DNA from: DATIRA01 sp963766505
GTDB taxonomy: Bacteria > Pseudomonadota > Gammaproteobacteria > Steroidobacterales > Steroidobacteraceae
Direction of reading: 5' to 3'
Length of the DNA: 64,000 nucleotides
Assembly (NCBI GenBank): GCA_963766505.1
Contig: CAVYAL010000002.1
Location: 62,001 to 126,000, forward strand
A model generated the notes under the pieces. It did no database searches. It saw only the letters and a list, made by a program, of their open reading frames with translations, and was not told the DNA's origin. This document shows positions 32,396-40,922 of this stretch, piece after piece (the stretch's first letter is position 1; each line of letters begins with the position of its first letter). Position numbers and translations under genes: made by a program.

Positions 32396-33570
32396 CACCG
32401 CGCCAGCGCTTCGAGGCCGTCTTCCGGGGCCAGCTCCCCGACCGCGTCCCGGTGACACTCTTCATCCAGGACCAGGGCCACTTCATCAACCAGCTGCACC
32501 CGGAGACGGACCCCTGGGATTCGCTGGCCATCCAGCTGCAGACCATCGAGTTCCAGCGGCAGCTGGGCGTGGACATCATGGCTCGACTTCTCTTCGGGAC
32601 CCTGGATCCCTTCCAGTGGATGTTCCTCGGCGGGCTGGACGTCACGCGCTCGACGGATGACTGGCAGGTCGAGACGACCGAGCGGCGAGAGGGTCGAGCC
32701 ACCGTACGCCAAGCGGTCGTGCACACCCCCGGCGGCAACCTGCACCAGGAGTACACCATCGACGAGATCAGGCCGGGGACGCTGATGTACGCCTGCACCA
32801 GGAAGCCCGTGCATGGGCGGGCAGACCTCGAGCTGGTGGCCGCCTACGAGCCGGGCATGCCGCCGGAGTTCCCGGCCCTCGTGGCCGAGCGGGTGGCGCC
32901 CATCCGCGATGCCGTCGACGACGATGGCTGGGTCGGCATCTGGGCTCCGCACGGTCCCTTCAACATGGCCTCCCTGCTGGTCGACGAGGACCAGCTCTAC
33001 GCGCTCTTCTACGAGGATCCCGAGTACTACGCGCGCCTCATGGAGGTCTCGCTGGCGCGGGTCCACGACTACACCCGAGCCGTCGATGCCCCCGGCGTGG
33101 ACATCCTCTTCATCGGCGGCAACGTCCCCGGCGGCTTCATCGGTCGTCACAACTACGAGCAGCACGTGCTCCCCTGGGAGGCACGCCACATCGCCTGGGC
33201 CCAGGCCGAGGGGACGCCGGCGGCCTACCACAACTGCGGCCAGATCCAGGCTCTCGTGGAGTCGTACAAGGGCCTCGGAGTGGCCGCCGTCGAGCCCTTC
33301 TCGCCGCCGCCCAAGCTCGGGGATGCCGACCTGGCGCTGTCGAAGGAGCTCGTCGGCGATGCCTACGTCATCATCGCCGGCGTCGACCAGGTCGACGTCA
33401 TCCAGAAGGGCTCGGTGGAGGACGTACGGCGCGCCACGGCGGAGACGATGCGCATCGGCAAGCCGGGTGGACGGTTCGTCCTCCAGAACGCCGATTTCCT
33501 CGAGCACGGCACGCCGCTGGAGAACGTCGAGGCCTTCGTCGAGACCGCCCTGGAGGGTGCCTGGTACTGA
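32392..33570 (+). CDS. Uroporphyrinogen-decarboxylase/MtaA-like protein 3
   Basis: 392 aa, intact, GTG start overlapping paralog 2 (GTGA). It begins MTPRQRFEAVFRGQLPDRVP, like paralog 1. GIWAPHGPFNMASLLVDEDQ and IGGNVPGGFIGRHNYEQHVL are superfamily features. TPAAYHNCGQIQALVESYKG carries the H-x-C-G motif. The end GGRFVLQNADFLEHGTPLEN lacks the third cysteine that MtaA-type zinc sites usually have near this place. Last gene of the 23.0-33.6 kb cluster. Substrate unknown; a methyl donor or acceptor from a methoxylated or methylated compound is a hypothesis. Confidence 0.8.
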   Translation: MTPRQRFEAVFRGQLPDRVPVTLFIQDQGHFINQLHPETDPWDSLAIQLQTIEFQRQLGVDIMARLLFGTLDPFQWMFLGGLDVTRSTDDWQVETTERREGRATVRQAVVHTPGGNLHQEYTIDEIRPGTLMYACTRKPVHGRADLELVAAYEPGMPPEFPALVAERVAPIRDAVDDDGWVGIWAPHGPFNMASLLVDEDQLYALFYEDPEYYARLMEVSLARVHDYTRAVDAPGVDILFIGGNVPGGFIGRHNYEQHVLPWEARHIAWAQAEGTPAAYHNCGQIQALVESYKGLGVAAVEPFSPPPKLGDADLALSKELVGDAYVIIAGVDQVDVIQKGSVEDVRRATAETMRIGKPGGRFVLQNADFLEHGTPLENVEAFVETALEGAWY

Positions 33571-33680
33571 GCCGGCGAAGGCGCGCCGCCCTGGGTTCGG
33601 ACCCTGACGAGAGCCACTCGGCAAGCGCCCGCGAAGGCAAGCGTAAGCCCCGGTTGAGATGCCGTGGGCATCCTGCCCGC

Positions 33681-34334
33681 ATGTCGCACCGGGAACGCCA
33701 TCGAGATCGCGGCGTCCGGCGGGCCCGGACCAGCCTGGCTGAACCGGGGCGGGAACTGCGGGAGGCGCGCCGCGCCGACGGCCTTCGCCAGATCGATGTC
33801 GCACGTGCGGCGGGTGTCTCGGCTTCGTGGGTGAGCCGGGTCGAACGGGGCACCGCCGGCGATGCCGGCCTCCGTGCGCTGTCGTTGATGCTCGCGGTGG
33901 TCGGGCTGGACCTCAGCGTACGTGCACATCCCGGTGGCCAGCCCCTCCGCGACCAGGGACACCGCCAGCTGCTGTCGCGAGGCCGCGATCTGCTTCCCCG
34001 GGGAGCCCCGTGGCGGACGGAGGTGCAGCTCCCAAGGCCGGGTGACATGCGCGCCTGGGATGCCATGACCCAGCTATGGGGCCTTCGAGTCGGCATCGAG
34101 GCCGAGCTCCGGCCCACGGACCTGCAGGCACTCGAGCGGTGGCTTGCGCTCAAGCTCCGCGACGGAGGCGTCGATCGGCTCATCCTGTTCCTGGCGGACA
34201 CGCGGGCCAACCGCGCCCTGCTGCGAGTGGCCGGCGACGCCCTGCGCGTGATGTTCCCGCTGCAGGGTCGGACTGCCCTGGCGGCCCTCCGATCACCAGC
34301 CGATCCGCGCTGCAACCTGCTCCTGCTGGTGTAG
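33681..34334 (+). CDS. XRE-family HTH protein with possible nuclease-like C-terminal domain
   Basis: The helix-turn-helix lies at about residues 20-75 (LREARRADGLRQIDVARAAG, VSASWVSRVERG). The C-terminal half contains MRAWDAMTQLWGLRVGIEAE and ERWLALKLRDGGVDRLILFL; the D...E-x-E...K spacing recalls PD-(D/E)XK-fold proteins, tentatively. About 217 aa. The ATG at 33,681 is preferred because upstream codons look like intergenic sequence. It resembles in architecture the protein at 15,995-16,730, giving two such genes in one window. Not obviously part of the preceding cluster: it is 110 bp away, with a weak start site. Confidence 0.6.
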   Translation: MSHRERHRDRGVRRARTSLAEPGRELREARRADGLRQIDVARAAGVSASWVSRVERGTAGDAGLRALSLMLAVVGLDLSVRAHPGGQPLRDQGHRQLLSRGRDLLPRGAPWRTEVQLPRPGDMRAWDAMTQLWGLRVGIEAELRPTDLQALERWLALKLRDGGVDRLILFLADTRANRALLRVAGDALRVMFPLQGRTALAALRSPADPRCNLLLLV

Positions 34335-34645
34335 GGACGACGGCCGGAGAGCCGTTCCCGCCCCCCATACCCACGACGACCGCCACGGCGGCGGGCTGCG
34401 CGTGGCCACGCTCGCCACGGGATCCACGCTCGACAACGCCGGCCCGCTTGCGTGCCAGTCACATATCCGACGCGTGAGACACCGACACGTCGCAGATGTG
34501 CGTGGGAGTCAAGCAGACGGTCCGACACGACAATTCACGTGCCTGGCAATACGAAAGGCTGCACTCCGCGGCCCGGCGGGTCGGTTACATGACTCCCGCG
34601 CAAGTCGACCGCCCTCGGGCGGGGCCAACGCGCGCAGCACTCCGG
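34335..34645. other. Intergenic region, nothing recognised
   Basis: Gap between the XRE gene and the convergent hydrogenase-maturation protease. No gene, tRNA or clear terminator with a T-run was seen. It is less GC-rich around 34,460-34,590 than its surroundings. Confidence 0.5.
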
Positions 34646-35188
34646 TCACGGCTTGCGATGCTCGGCCACCGCATGCAGCACCGCGTCCACGGCTGCTGGC
34701 AAGGCCGCCTCCACGATCGGCGTCAAGCCCTCCCCCAGCTCGAGGTCCTCGACCCCGATGCCGATGGCGATGGCCTCCGGGCGGTGGCCGCCGAGCTCGG
34801 CGGCGAGGGCCACCAACTCACCACCACCGACGTGATGCGACGAGGCACCCGGCTCGGCCCGTGCGCCGGCATCCGAACGCGGCCCCTCCGGGTCGATGCG
34901 GCGAATCGACACCGATCCCGGCAGGGCGTGCAGATCCGCGTCGATGAAGATGACTACCGCGGCCGAGCCGATGTCGAGGGCCAGTTCCGGCGTGAGCTGG
35001 TAGGCGGTCAGGACCCTGATTCGGCCGAGGTCCCGGTCGATCGCCAGGCGAGCGTCGCTGGCCAGCAGCTCGGCCGCACGCACGCCCACGCCGTCGTCGC
35101 GACGCAGCGTATTGCCATAGCCGATGATGAGCACACCTCGCTCGGCCGCGCTGCCACCAGGGGCGGGACCGGTGGCATCGAGGCTCAC
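34646..35188 (-). CDS. hoxW: [NiFe] hydrogenase maturation protease
   Basis: Cleaves the C-terminal extension of the hydrogenase large subunit after Ni insertion. GVLIIGYGNTLRRDDGVGVR is the family N-terminus with the nickel-contact Asp; a conserved acidic residue lies in VVIFIDADLH; GASSHHVGGGELVALAAEL gives the expected His. 180 aa, typical of HyaD/HycI/HoxW. The GTG start overlaps the hoxH stop, so it is translated with its substrate. The name HoxW is by operon context with HoxEFUYH. Confidence 0.85.
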   Translation of the reverse strand: MSLDATGPAPGGSAAERGVLIIGYGNTLRRDDGVGVRAAELLASDARLAIDRDLGRIRVLTAYQLTPELALDIGSAAVVIFIDADLHALPGSVSIRRIDPEGPRSDAGARAEPGASSHHVGGGELVALAAELGGHRPEAIAIGIGVEDLELGEGLTPIVEAALPAAVDAVLHAVAEHRKP

Positions 35189-36624
35189 GAGCGCATGCGG
35201 GTCCCTCGCTTGACGCGGTCCAGGACCTCCCCGTCGGCCGAGAGCAGCTCCACGTCAAGCAGCATGTCGCCGAGCGCGTGGGTGGAGCAGGACAGGCAGG
35301 GGTCGTAGCAGCGGATGACGGCCTCGACCCGGTTGAGCATGGGCTCCTCGATCTTGTTGCCCCTGATGTGACGGCGTGCCACCTGCTGCACGGAGCGGTT
35401 CATGGCCATGTTGTTGTGGCCGGTGGCGATGACCAGGTTGACCCACTCCACGAGGCCATCGTCGTCCACCTTGTAGTGATGCATGAGCGTGCCGCGCGGC
35501 GCCTCGGAGACGCCGATGCCCTCGTTGCGGTTGATGCCGGCCACCGAGCGCACGTGCGTGGACAGGATGTCCGGCCCTCGCAGGATCTGCTCGATCTTCT
35601 CGACGGCGTGGAGCGTGTCGATGAGCCGCGCATAGTGGTAGTGGAAGGATGAACCGGCCACGCGGCCGACCCGCCAGCGAAACTTCTGCAGCTCCTCGTC
35701 CGCGCGTGGCGTGCCCGTGGCATCGGCCACGTTAAGGCGCGCCAGCGGCCCCACCCGGTAGATGCCGTCGGGGTAGCCCATGGGCTTCCAGTAGGGGGAC
35801 TTCAGGTAGGACCACGGCTCCACGGCCTCGCCGATGTAGTCGTTGAATCGCTTCGGGTCCAGCCGGTCGGCCAGCTTGTTGTTGTCAGCGTCGACGACGC
35901 GCAGCCAGCCGTCGTAGTGGTCCACGTTGCCCTTGCGGTCCACGAGGCCCATGAAGGCGGAGCGGAAGTTGCCGAAGGTGGACGCCTCCTCCTCCCAGCG
36001 CATCATGTCCGACTTGTACCAGGCGATGGCCCGCTCGACCTGCGCGATCGCCTCCGGCACGCCGGCCAGGATCTCGTCACGGACCTCCTCGGTGAGCGGG
36101 TCGGAGACACCGCCGGGCACGATGCCCGAGGGATGGATGCGCTTGCCGCCCAGCCGCTCGATGATCTGCTGACCCCACTTGCGCAACCCGATGCCGTCAT
36201 GCGCCAGCTGCGGGTTCTTCTGGGCCACGGCCACGATGTGCCGCAGCGAAGGATCGGCATCGAAGCCGAAGAGCAGGTCCGGCGACGAGAGGTGGAAGAA
36301 GGACAGCGCATTCGACTGCACGATCTGGCCCAGGTTGATGAGCCGGCGCAGGTCCGCACCCGTGGGTGGCGGGTCCACGGCGAGGATGTCGTCGACCGCC
36401 TTGGCCGAGGCCACCAGGTGGCTGACCGGGCAGATGCCGCAGATGCGGGCCATGATGGCCGGCATCTCGTGGACCGGGCGGCCCTGGACGATGCGCTCGA
36501 AGCCACGGAACTGCGTGACGTGGAAATGGGCGTCGGTGACCTCACCGCGCTCATCGAGCTGGATGGTGATCTTGGAGTGGCCCTCGATCCGGGTGACCGG
36601 GTCGATGGTGATGGTTCGACTCAT
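35185..36624 (-). CDS. hoxH: [NiFe] hydrogenase large subunit HoxH
   Basis: Catalytic Ni-Fe subunit. The L1 signature is MARICGICPVSHLVASAKA and L2 is CYDPCLSCSTHALGDMLL, so all four nickel-ligating cysteines are present. The residues after the L2 His (from ALGDMLL onward, about 30 aa) would be the peptide removed by the protease. 479 aa, intact, fitting group 3 bidirectional enzymes; the companion HoxE/F/U/Y genes put it in group 3d (NAD-linked). It lies 14 bp after hoxY. Cytoplasmic: no Tat signal or membrane subunit is encoded. Confidence 0.93.
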   Translation of the reverse strand: MSRTITIDPVTRIEGHSKITIQLDERGEVTDAHFHVTQFRGFERIVQGRPVHEMPAIMARICGICPVSHLVASAKAVDDILAVDPPPTGADLRRLINLGQIVQSNALSFFHLSSPDLLFGFDADPSLRHIVAVAQKNPQLAHDGIGLRKWGQQIIERLGGKRIHPSGIVPGGVSDPLTEEVRDEILAGVPEAIAQVERAIAWYKSDMMRWEEEASTFGNFRSAFMGLVDRKGNVDHYDGWLRVVDADNNKLADRLDPKRFNDYIGEAVEPWSYLKSPYWKPMGYPDGIYRVGPLARLNVADATGTPRADEELQKFRWRVGRVAGSSFHYHYARLIDTLHAVEKIEQILRGPDILSTHVRSVAGINRNEGIGVSEAPRGTLMHHYKVDDDGLVEWVNLVIATGHNNMAMNRSVQQVARRHIRGNKIEEPMLNRVEAVIRCYDPCLSCSTHALGDMLLDVELLSADGEVLDRVKRGTRMRS

Positions 36625-36638
36625 GGTGGGGGCTCCAG

Positions 36639-37206
36639 TCAGCGACCGAACCGCGAACCGGCCGCTTCGGGGACGCGACCGGAGAGCAGGTCATCAAGCA
36701 GGGTGTAGATGAGATCGGCGGAGGGTGGGCAGCCGGGCAGGAAGACGTCCACCTTGATGACCCTGTGCACCGGCGTGGACATCGGCAGCAGCGCTGGCAC
36801 CACCTGCGTGGGCATCTGCGCGTTGATGGTGACGTTCTCGCGGTAGGCGCGGTCCAGCAGCGGTGCCACGCCGATGGGGTTGCGCATGCCCGGGCACGTT
36901 GGAGGTCACGGCGCAGTCACCGAAGGCCACGATCGTCTTGGTGCGCTCGCGGACCATCCTGACCTTGTGCAGGTCATCCTCGCTGGAGACGGCTCCCTCG
37001 ACCAGGCAGACATCCACCTCGTCGGGGTAGTCCTTGAAGTCGACGAGCGGGCTGTAGACGAGGTCCGAGCGGGTGAAGATGTCGAGGATGCGCTCATCCA
37101 TGTCCAGCAGGGACATGTGGCAGCCGGAGCAGCCGTCCAGCCAGACCGTGGCCACGCGGGGCTTGGTGGGAGTGGCCGTGACCGGCGCCTTCGGTGACGG
37201 GGTCAT
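36639..37206 (-). CDS. hoxY: [NiFe] hydrogenase small subunit HoxY (one frameshift)
   Basis: Electron-transfer small subunit with a proximal 4Fe-4S cluster. VATVWLDGCSGCHMSLLDMD gives the CxxC pair; FGDCAVTSNVPG and VDVFLPGCPPSADLIYTLL give the other cysteines. A frameshift near 36,890 lies between NVPG and MRNPIGVAPLL. About 188 aa, the normal compact size for HoxY. The ATG overlaps the hoxU stop (ATGA). There is no twin-arginine signal, consistent with a cytoplasmic enzyme. Confidence 0.9.
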
Positions 37207-37919
37207 AGCCCGCGCTCCTCTCTGACCACCCTGAGCCAGGGCAGGAAGGGTCGTCTGTCCTTGCTGCCGGCAGCCACCGGCCGGCCCTTCTCGAAGAGCG
37301 CGCCGGTGGGGCAGACCTGGACGCACTTGCCGCAGCTGGTGCAGGTGGTGGACTCGCCCCACGGTGCGCCCATGTCCGTCTGGACGCGGGTCTCCAGGCC
37401 ACGATGCATGATGTCCCAGGTGTGGGCGCCCTCGATCTCGTCGCAGACGCGGACACAGCGCAGGCAGAGGATGCAGCGGTTGTGGTCGATGGCGAAGAAC
37501 TTGTGGCTGGCGTCGATGTCCACCTTGGGGTTGATGCGAGGCAGGTCGAAGTGCTTGATGCCCAGCTCGTCGGCCATGGACTGGAGCTCGCAGTGGTTGT
37601 TGGCGACGCACACGGCGCAGACGTGGTTGCGCTCCATGAACATCATCTCGGTGATGGCCTGGCGGTACTCCAGCAGCGCGTCCGAGTGCGCGATGACCTC
37701 CATGCCCTCGGCGATCCTGGTCATGCACGCCGCGGCCAGCTTGGGGGAGCCGACGATCTCGACCATGCACAGGCGGCAGGCGCCGCGGTCGGTGATGCCC
37801 TCGAGGTGACAGAGCCCGGGGATGTCGATGCCGTTCTCCTCGGCCACCTCCATGACCGTCTGACCGGCCGTCCCGGCCACGTCCTTGCCGTCGATGGTGA
37901 GCGTATAGACGTCAGTCAT
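37203..37919 (-). CDS. hoxU: NAD-linked hydrogenase diaphorase subunit HoxU
   Basis: Iron-sulfur electron carrier joining HoxF to HoxYH. An N-terminal plant-type 2Fe-2S domain (IPGLCHLEGITDRGACRLC, then a downstream Cys in LAAACM), a His-Cys cluster region (MERNHVCAVCVANNHCELQS) and two C-terminal 4Fe-4S motifs (HNRCILCLRCVRVCDE and CTSCGKCVQVCPTGAL) appear in the NuoG-N-terminus-like order. 238 aa, intact. Overlaps hoxF upstream and hoxY downstream by ATGA. Confidence 0.93.
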   Translation of the reverse strand: MTDVYTLTIDGKDVAGTAGQTVMEVAEENGIDIPGLCHLEGITDRGACRLCMVEIVGSPKLAAACMTRIAEGMEVIAHSDALLEYRQAITEMMFMERNHVCAVCVANNHCELQSMADELGIKHFDLPRINPKVDIDASHKFFAIDHNRCILCLRCVRVCDEIEGAHTWDIMHRGLETRVQTDMGAPWGESTTCTSCGKCVQVCPTGALFEKGRPVAAGSKDRRPFLPWLRVVREERGL

Positions 37920-39571
37920 GCCACGACCTCGGCTGGCTGCTCGATGGGACAGACGCCGGCAGGGCAGACCTTGTCGACGATGTGGGCCATGTACTCATCC
38001 CTGAAGTAGCGCAGCGTACTGAAGATGGGATTGGGGGCTCCCTGGCCCAGGCCGCACAGCGACATGCGCTGCACGATGCCGGCCAGCCGTTCCAGCTGCG
38101 CGAGGTCATCCACGCTGGCCTGACCTCGCGTGATCTGATCGAGCAGCATGTACATCTGGGTGGTGCCCACGCGGCAGGGCGTGCACTTGCCGCAGATCTC
38201 CTCCCGGCAGAAGTCCTGGAAGTACTTGGCCACGTCCACCATGCAGGACGTGTCGTCCATGACGATCATGCCGCCGGAGCCCATGATCGAGCCCAGCTCG
38301 ATGAGCGACTCGTAGCGACCGGTGTGTCGAGGTGCGCGGCGGGGATGCAGCCGCCGGACGGGCCGCCCGTCTGGACCGCCTTGAAGGGCCGGTCGCCGGT
38401 GATGCCGCCGCCGATGTCGTAGATGATCTCCCGCAGGGTCATGCCCATGGGCACCTCGACCAGGCCGGTGTTGACGACACTTGACCGGCCAGGGCGAAGA
38501 CCTTGGTGCCCTTGGACTTGCCGATGCCGATGGAGGCGTACCTCTCCGGCCCCTCGCGCAGGATGGTAGGCACGCTGGCGAACGATCTCGACGTTGTTGA
38601 TGAGCGTGGGCTTGCCCCACAGGCCCTCCACCGCCGGGTAGGGCGGCCGCGGCCGGGGCGTGCCGCGACGGCCTTCGACCGAGGCGATCAGCGCCGTCTC
38701 CTCGCCGCACACGAAGGCCCCGGCCCCGAGCCGGATCTCCACGTTGAAGCCGAACGAGGTGTCCATGATGTTGTCACCGAGGTAACCGGCCCGCTGCGCC
38801 AGGCCGGATGGCCGTGCGCAGCCGGGCCACGGCCAGTGGATACTCGGCGCGGCAGTAGATGTAGCCCTCGTTGGCATGGACCGCGAACGCCGCGATGGCC
38901 ATGCCCTCGAGCACCCGGTAGGGATCGCTCTCGAGGACGCTGCGGTCCATGAAGGCGCCGGGGTCGCCCTCGTCGGCGTTGCAGATGACGTACTTCTTGT
39001 CGCCCGATGCCTTGGCCACGGTGGTCCACTTCAGGCCGGTGGGGTACCCGGCGCCGCCGCGTCCGCGCAGGCCGCTCGCGGAGATCTCGTCGCGCACCTC
39101 TGCGGAGGTCATCTCGGAGAGCACCCGGCGGAGGGCCTGGTAGCCGCCGGCGCCGAGGTAGTCGTCCAGGCTCTCGGGGTCCACGATGCCGAAGTTCTCG
39201 GTGGCCACGCGGACCTGCTTCTCGAAGAAGGGGCCCTGGGGCCGACGCTCCGCACCCGGCTCGACCGCGGTCAGCGCAGCCACGACGGGCTCGACGGTCT
39301 CCGGGCTGACGTGCTCGAAGAGCTGCCCCGTCTCGGCGATCTCGACGAGCGGACCGGCAGCGCAGAGGCCAAGGCAGCCGACACGCTTGACGAGGATGTC
39401 GCCGGCGTCGGCGGTCAGGTCGGCCAGGCGGGCCGTGATCTCGGTAGAGCGCCCGGAGATGCAGCTGGCCGCCTCACAGACCCGGGCGGTCGCGCGAGCG
39501 CGCCCGGGGCTCTCTCCGATGGTGATGGTGCGGCGCCGTGTGGGGCGTTCCGTGGCCGTGTTCTCGCTCAC
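37916..39571 (-). CDS. hoxF: NAD-linked hydrogenase diaphorase subunit HoxF (several frameshifts)
   Basis: NuoF-like subunit that reduces NAD+. The thioredoxin-like N-terminus holds a 2Fe-2S site (RVCEAASCISG and VGCLGLCAAGPLVEI). Then come GLRGRGGAGYPTGLKWTTVA (FMN/NADH-binding glycine-rich loop), CNADEGDPGAFMDRSVLE, GAGAFVCGEETALIASVEG and, near the end, CREEICGKCTPCRVGTTQMY for the 4Fe-4S cluster. Frame breaks occur near 38,810, 38,580, 38,480 and 38,320; motifs on each side are intact. About 550 aa when repaired. The start overlaps the hoxE stop. Confidence 0.9.
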
Positions 39572-40059
39572 ATCGCCTCCAGTGCTGCCATCAGCTCGTT
39601 GGCGTTGGCCTTGCCCTTCATCTCGCCGTCCACGATGACGGCTGGTGCCAGGCTGCAGGCACCGATGCAGCGCGCCGTCAGCAGCGAGATGAGGCCGTCC
39701 GCGGTGGTCTCCTTGGGCTTCACCCCGAGCTTGTCGCGGAACTCGTCGAGGATGTCACCGGCACCATTGATGTAGCAGGCCGTGCCGGTGCAGACCACGC
39801 AGGTGTGCTCGCCCTGCGGCTTGAGCGTGAAGAAGGAGTAGAAGGTGGCCACACCGAAGACGCGCGAGTGCGGCACCCCCAGGGTATCGCCCACGAAGCG
39901 GAGGGCATCAGTATCGAGGAAGCCGAAGGCCTCCTGGGCCGAATGGAGGGCCTCGATCAGGGCCTCCGGACGGTCGCCCATGCGGCGCATCCGCGTGGCC
40001 ACGATCTTCCAGCGCTTGTCATCGTTGGGCGGGGCTGGCTTGGTGTACGGGATCGGCAT
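39568..40059 (-). CDS. hoxE: NAD-linked hydrogenase subunit HoxE
   Basis: NuoE-like 2Fe-2S subunit, first gene of hoxEFUYH. Cluster cysteines: VVCTGTACYINGAGDIL and LLTARCIGACSLAPAVIVDG. FGVATFYSFFTLKPQGEH is the conserved NuoE/HoxE segment. 163 aa, intact. HoxE is present in cyanobacterial-type and many other bacterial group 3d enzymes and absent from the Ralstonia-type HoxFUYH, so this operon is of the five-subunit kind. The ATG at 40,059 has a G-rich but poor ribosome site. Confidence 0.9.
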   Translation of the reverse strand: MPIPYTKPAPPNDDKRWKIVATRMRRMGDRPEALIEALHSAQEAFGFLDTDALRFVGDTLGVPHSRVFGVATFYSFFTLKPQGEHTCVVCTGTACYINGAGDILDEFRDKLGVKPKETTADGLISLLTARCIGACSLAPAVIVDGEMKGKANANELMAALEAM

Positions 40060-40922
40060 GGGGGCCCTTCAGATCGGATGACGGACGGATCGACCCACGA
40101 TCCAGCCAGTCACCCGGGAAGGGACCTGGCGGGGGTCCACAGGTCGTGCTCGACCATGATAGGAAGGGCGTTCGGCTGCCTGTGGTGCCGCTCGGCCCGT
40201 TTCGCGGGGGCCGCGTGGCCACCGCTGGTCCCGTCGGAGGCCATGTGTCCTGTGTGCGGGGGCCGAACCGACTGCAAGGCCCGGCGGAGGGCCGAGTCGG
40301 GGACCCGGCGGAGGGCCGACGGGGACCCGGCGGAGAGGCCGGTCCAAGGCCTGGCGACGGCGCCGGTCCGGACGTTGCCGCCTGACGGTCGATCTCGACC
40401 GATCAGCAGGGTGGGAGTGCGGTCGGCGGGGCGAGCGTGTCGGCCGCGGCCCTTCTCTTGCCGCGGGACGGCAGCCGGTGCTCGTCCTGACCGGCCGGCG
40501 GCAAGAGTGGTGCAGGCGACGGCGGATGTGGCCGCCGGCTTGCCGGCTCACGGCAGACCGGCCACGCCCGGCGTGCAGCCTGGTAATGATCGACCCCGTG
40601 GCGGCAAGCCCGTGCCGCGAGCGGGCCATCGGGCTCGCGTGGCGGCCCCGGGCCAAGCGGGCTGGACGAAGAGCGAGAACCGGTCGGTCCGCCGCCTCCG
40701 AACCTCACCGACTCGACCGACCCCCCTGTGCTCCCACGTCGCACCGCCGGTCCACCCGGCTGTCGACGTCCTCCGCCGGAGCCCACCATCTCGCCGTAGT
40801 GTGGGTGGGCCAGTAGAGGCAGCAGCAACCAGAGGAGCTCAGGAACGAAGATCGAAGAGACCAGGCCCTTCCCGGACCCAGTAGAGTAGATGCCACGACA
40901 CGGGCATCGAGGGGGGGCCCTG
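40060..40922. other. Long intergenic region between divergent hoxE and ECF sigma gene
   Basis: About 860 bp with no convincing gene on either strand. It must contain the hox promoter (minus) and the sigma-gene promoter (plus), possibly TAGAGT at 40,882. A short tandem repeat lies at 40,281-40,340. Apparent long frames crossing it lack ribosome sites and family-like sequence. Decayed coding sequence cannot be excluded given the indel-rich consensus. Confidence 0.5.
40281..40340. repeat. Short GC-rich tandem repeat
   Basis: About two and a half copies of a unit of about 23 bp built on CGGCGGAGGGCCGA(GT)CGGGGACC, with the third copy degenerate (CGGCGGAGAGGCCGG). It lies in the hox upstream region. 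No function is evident. Confidence 0.55.

Noticed and set aside
39538..40884. A 448-codon open frame on the plus strand across hoxE and the intergenic region
   Set aside because: No ribosome site, low-complexity Arg/Pro-rich translation, antisense to hoxE. High GC leaves long stop-free frames by chance.
40060..40922. RNA gene or CRISPR array in the long gap
   Set aside because: The only repeats are about 23-bp tandem units without spacers; no tRNA or rRNA-like sequence found.
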